Source: Chitinophagaceae bacterium
Lineage (GTDB): Bacteria > Bacteroidota > Bacteroidia > Chitinophagales > Chitinophagaceae
Assembly (NCBI GenBank): GCA_003456175.1
Contig: DMPB01000017.1
Location: 30,062 to 39,651, forward strand
Length of the DNA: 9,590 nt
Reading direction: 5' to 3'
Made by a program: the position numbers and the translations under genes. The notes below the pieces were generated by a model that was not told the origin of the DNA, did not search any database, and saw only the letters and a program-made list of their open reading frames with translations. Each line of letters opens with the position of its first letter. Position 1 is the first letter of the stretch. Of this stretch, positions 7,914-9,590 are shown one piece after another.

Positions 7914-8261
7914 ATGGCAAGTTCTATCAATATCAAAAAAGTGGCGGCAATGAGCATGTGCTTTGTGCTTGCACAGATAGCATTTGCTTCTTACACTGGT
8001 AAAAGCGGCGATAAAAAACAAAGTACAGCAAGCCTTATTAGTTTAAAATCACTTGCTTTATACAAGAAAAATTATAGCCTTACATCATTACGTCCAACTA
8101 CATGGCAGTTTAAAGGAGCTTTTGAGCTTCCTGCACCGCAGCAATCGAGCAGTGTAAGTTTGGTTCGTATGGAAAAGGGGCATACCACTTATGTATTTCC
8201 CTACAAGTTCAAACCCGTGAAAGTACCCAAGTTTATTACGCCAATGCCTAAACAGCAATAA
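7914..8261 (+). CDS. Small exported protein of unknown function (115 aa)
   Basis: I do not recognise this protein. It starts with a good Sec signal peptide: a basic n-region (MASSINIKK), a hydrophobic core (VAAMSMCFVLAQIAFA) and a likely cleavage at AFA-S near residue 25-26. There is no lipobox cysteine. The mature part is about 90 residues, basic, rich in Ser, Lys, Leu and Pro, with no further membrane segment and no cysteine, and ends in a Pro/Lys-rich tail (KFKPVKVPKFITPMPKQQ). It is probably periplasmic or surface-exposed; it is too short for a typical type IX C-terminal sorting domain. The ATG at 7914 is preferred over the ATGs at 7950 and 7956 because it supplies the lysines before the hydrophobic core. 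It is a single-gene unit: its own -7 box lies just upstream and an intrinsic terminator begins 8 bases after the stop. Confidence 0.75.
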   Translation: MASSINIKKVAAMSMCFVLAQIAFASYTGKSGDKKQSTASLISLKSLALYKKNYSLTSLRPTTWQFKGAFELPAPQQSSSVSLVRMEKGHTTYVFPYKFKPVKVPKFITPMPKQQ

Positions 8262-8268
8262 CTTTATC

Positions 8269-8293
8269 AAAAGCCTCTTCGTGAGGCTTTTTT
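8269..8293 (+). terminator. Rho-independent terminator after the 115-aa protein gene
   Basis: A 9-bp perfect stem AAAAGCCTC / GAGGCTTTT (8269-8277 and 8283-8291) closes a TTCGT loop and runs into six Ts (8288-8293). It begins 8 bases after the TAA at 8259-8261, which fits an intrinsic terminator separating this gene from the next one on the same strand. Confidence 0.88.
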
Positions 8294-8302
8294 GTTGTAC
8301 TA

Positions 8303-8322
8303 CATTTACCTTACGGTAAATG
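8303..8322. repeat. Perfect inverted repeat CATTTACC-TTAC-GGTAAATG (contains motif copy 2)
   Basis: Two 8-base arms (8303-8310 and 8315-8322) flank a TTAC loop, 9 bases after the terminator T-run and 27 bases before the next ATG. There is no T-tract after it, so it is not a second standard terminator. Bases 8307-8320 are identical to 4713-4726. It may be an operator for the 210-aa gene, an mRNA 5'-leader hairpin, or a small dispersed element. Confidence 0.55.
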
Positions 8323-8349
8323 ATGATTGCTATTTAAACCTAAAACGTT

Positions 8350-8982
8350 ATGCGACAAATACTTACGGTTATAATTACATCGGCATTTTTCCTATCGAGT
8401 TTCACCACACGCACTAACGATAGCGAAACAGCTAAAATTCAAGCCTTGTATAAAGCTTATGAAACAGCCGTAGATAAAAAAGATACCAAAGCCATTTTGA
8501 GTATGCTCAGTACTAGTTCAAAACAATACTTCGATAAAGTGTTACTCTTGGCCAAAAAAGCAAAAAAAACAGAAGTAATGCAGCTTCCGTTGAGTGACAA
8601 AGTTGCTGTTTTAACCTTGCGACATACCACTACCGACCAAGAGTTACTTGCCATGAATGCACAAAGTTTTATGATGCAATCAATGGATAAAGGATTGAAG
8701 AAAAACATCAACACACAAAATACGCTTGGCCCTATTATTATTAAAGGCAATACAGCAACAGCACCATTGGTGGTAAACGGGAAGCCATCACCAGTAGCTA
8801 TGACATTTGTGAAAGAAGGCACTGCATGGAAATACGATTATACCGCCCTTTTGAACAATATGAATCAAATGATGCAAATGTTTGCTGCACAAGCTAATAA
8901 CGAAGCTTTTTTGATGCAAATGCTACAAGGCATCAATGGCAAAAAACCAGATGCTTCTATTTGGAATACTGTTATGAACTAA
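8350..8982 (+). CDS. Exported protein of unknown function, possibly NTF2-like (210 aa)
   Basis: The N terminus (MRQILTVIITSAFFLSSFTT) is a Sec signal peptide with likely cleavage around residue 20-22. It has no lipobox cysteine, so the mature protein should be periplasmic or secreted. The mature part opens with an alpha-helical segment (ETAKIQALYKAYETAVDKKD, then AILSMLS) of the kind that begins NTF2/SnoaL-like or DUF4878-like domains. Later come beta-type segments (ATAPLVVNGKPSPVAMTFVK, then GTAWKYDYTALL), where the 'V-KEG-AWK-D' pattern is typical of the last strands of such folds. This fold call is an inference from pattern only. The C-terminal part is rich in Met, Asn and Gln (NNMNQMMQMFAAQANN). 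The ATG at 8350 is the only start giving the signal peptide. The gene lies 88 bases after the previous one, beyond a terminator, so it should have its own promoter, which I cannot identify. Its last 11 bases overlap the convergent PAP2 gene. Confidence 0.75.
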   Translation: MRQILTVIITSAFFLSSFTTRTNDSETAKIQALYKAYETAVDKKDTKAILSMLSTSSKQYFDKVLLLAKKAKKTEVMQLPLSDKVAVLTLRHTTTDQELLAMNAQSFMMQSMDKGLKKNINTQNTLGPIIIKGNTATAPLVVNGKPSPVAMTFVKEGTAWKYDYTALLNNMNQMMQMFAAQANNEAFLMQMLQGINGKKPDASIWNTVMN

Positions 8983-9590
8983 ACTGCGGTTGAAAATTTT
9001 TTTTGATATCGGGGGTAAATCGTGCTTGTACATAAAACCCTACCCAAATACTAATGACCGATACAAGCATGCCTGCTGCCACATCGAGTGGAAAATGTTG
9101 TGCCACATAAATACGAGAGTACCCTACTAATAAGGCATATAACAAGCCAACCCACAGCCACCATGATTGTCGCATGAGTAATGCAAGGAGTAAATAAATA
9201 CAAAAAGCAGTAGTAGTATGCCCCGATGGAAAACTATTGATTTCGTGTGGCTTAATAAAACTAACCGTATGAATCAGTGATTTATCGGCAATAGCGCTGT
9301 ATGGACGAGCTTCATTTGGCAGTATTACATATTTACAAAACTGCACCAAAACTGTACTAGTTAAAAAAGTAGTGAGTACCAGTGGAAAAAAATGCTTCTT
9401 CTTAAAATGATATAGTAGTAGGAGTAATACAACCACCCACATAGCACCATCTCCAGCATTGGTGAAAATACCCAGAAAGTAATCTACACCGATGCCCAAA
9501 TTAGCATTTAGGTACAAAAACAATTGCTCTTTGCCAATAATTGCAGAAGCAATTAAAATGCTTACGCCAAGCGTAGCTACTGCAACACTA
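8972..9590 (-). CDS. PAP2-family membrane phosphatase (5' end outside window)
   Basis: PAP2 (type 2 phosphatidic acid phosphatase) proteins are integral membrane enzymes that dephosphorylate lipid phosphates such as undecaprenyl pyrophosphate, phosphatidate or phosphatidylglycerophosphate. All three signature motifs are present: K-x8-RP (lysine near 9334, ...LPNEARP), FPSGH (histidine near 9220) and SRxxxxxHxxxD (YSRIYVAQHFPLD, aspartate near 9085). Several hydrophobic segments are visible, including MWVVVLLLLLYHF, VLTTFLTSTVLVQFCKYVIL and FCIYLLLALL. The first possible start in the window is a TTG at 9523, but the frame stays open to the right edge, encoding SILIASAIIGKEQ just before LFLYLNANLGIGVD. 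That hydrophobic segment and the GDG motif after it fit the N-terminal part of this family, so the true start lies outside the window. At least 205 residues are visible. The substrate cannot be told from the sequence. Its stop overlaps the end of the plus-strand 210-aa gene. Confidence 0.92.
   Translation of the reverse strand, partial: SVAVATLGVSILIASAIIGKEQLFLYLNANLGIGVDYFLGIFTNAGDGAMWVVVLLLLLYHFKKKHFFPLVLTTFLTSTVLVQFCKYVILPNEARPYSAIADKSLIHTVSFIKPHEINSFPSGHTTTAFCIYLLLALLMRQSWWLWVGLLYALLVGYSRIYVAQHFPLDVAAGMLVSVISIWVGFYVQARFTPDIKKNFQPQFSS

Noticed and set aside
9521..9523. TTG at 9523 as the start of the PAP2 gene
   Set aside because: The frame is open to the window edge and encodes a further hydrophobic segment and the conserved-looking GKEQLFLYLNAN stretch, so the true start is upstream of the window.

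Overview
The window looks like chromosomal DNA from a Bacteroidota bacterium, most likely a Chitinophagaceae-type organism (family placement is an inference). The clues are a gene for SprA, the outer-membrane translocon of the type IX secretion system, which is confined to this phylum; a -7 promoter box of the Bacteroidota type (TAnnTTTG); a lack of clear Shine-Dalgarno sites; and a moderately AT-rich base composition.

Positions 1-7776 are one minus-strand run of five genes, read right to left: a 12-repeat TPR protein, a ComA-family phosphosulfolactate synthase, shikimate dehydrogenase (aroE), the Holliday-junction protein RuvA, and the first ~1,334 residues of SprA, which leaves the window at position 1. 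Gaps are short (83, 0, 66 and 41 bases) and the ComA stop directly abuts the aroE start, so the run is probably at least partly co-transcribed. A possible internal promoter lies just before ruvA. The functions are mixed (scaffold, sulfonate chemistry, aromatic amino acid synthesis, recombination, protein secretion), as is usual for conserved housekeeping neighbourhoods in this phylum.

A divergent intergenic region (7777-7913) separates this run from two plus-strand genes for small exported proteins of unknown function. The first (115 aa) has a -7 box so close to its ATG that its mRNA may be leaderless, and it ends at a clear intrinsic terminator. A perfect 8-bp hairpin follows, then the second gene (210 aa, possibly NTF2-like). 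That gene overlaps tail-to-tail by 11 bases with a minus-strand PAP2-family membrane phosphatase whose 5' end lies beyond the right edge.

I see no mobile element, CRISPR array, RNA gene or phage feature. Most of the window is conserved core genome; I did not find a convincing undescribed system. The less explained items are the ComA homologue coupled to aroE, the two small exported proteins, and a 14-base motif shared by two intergenic regions.
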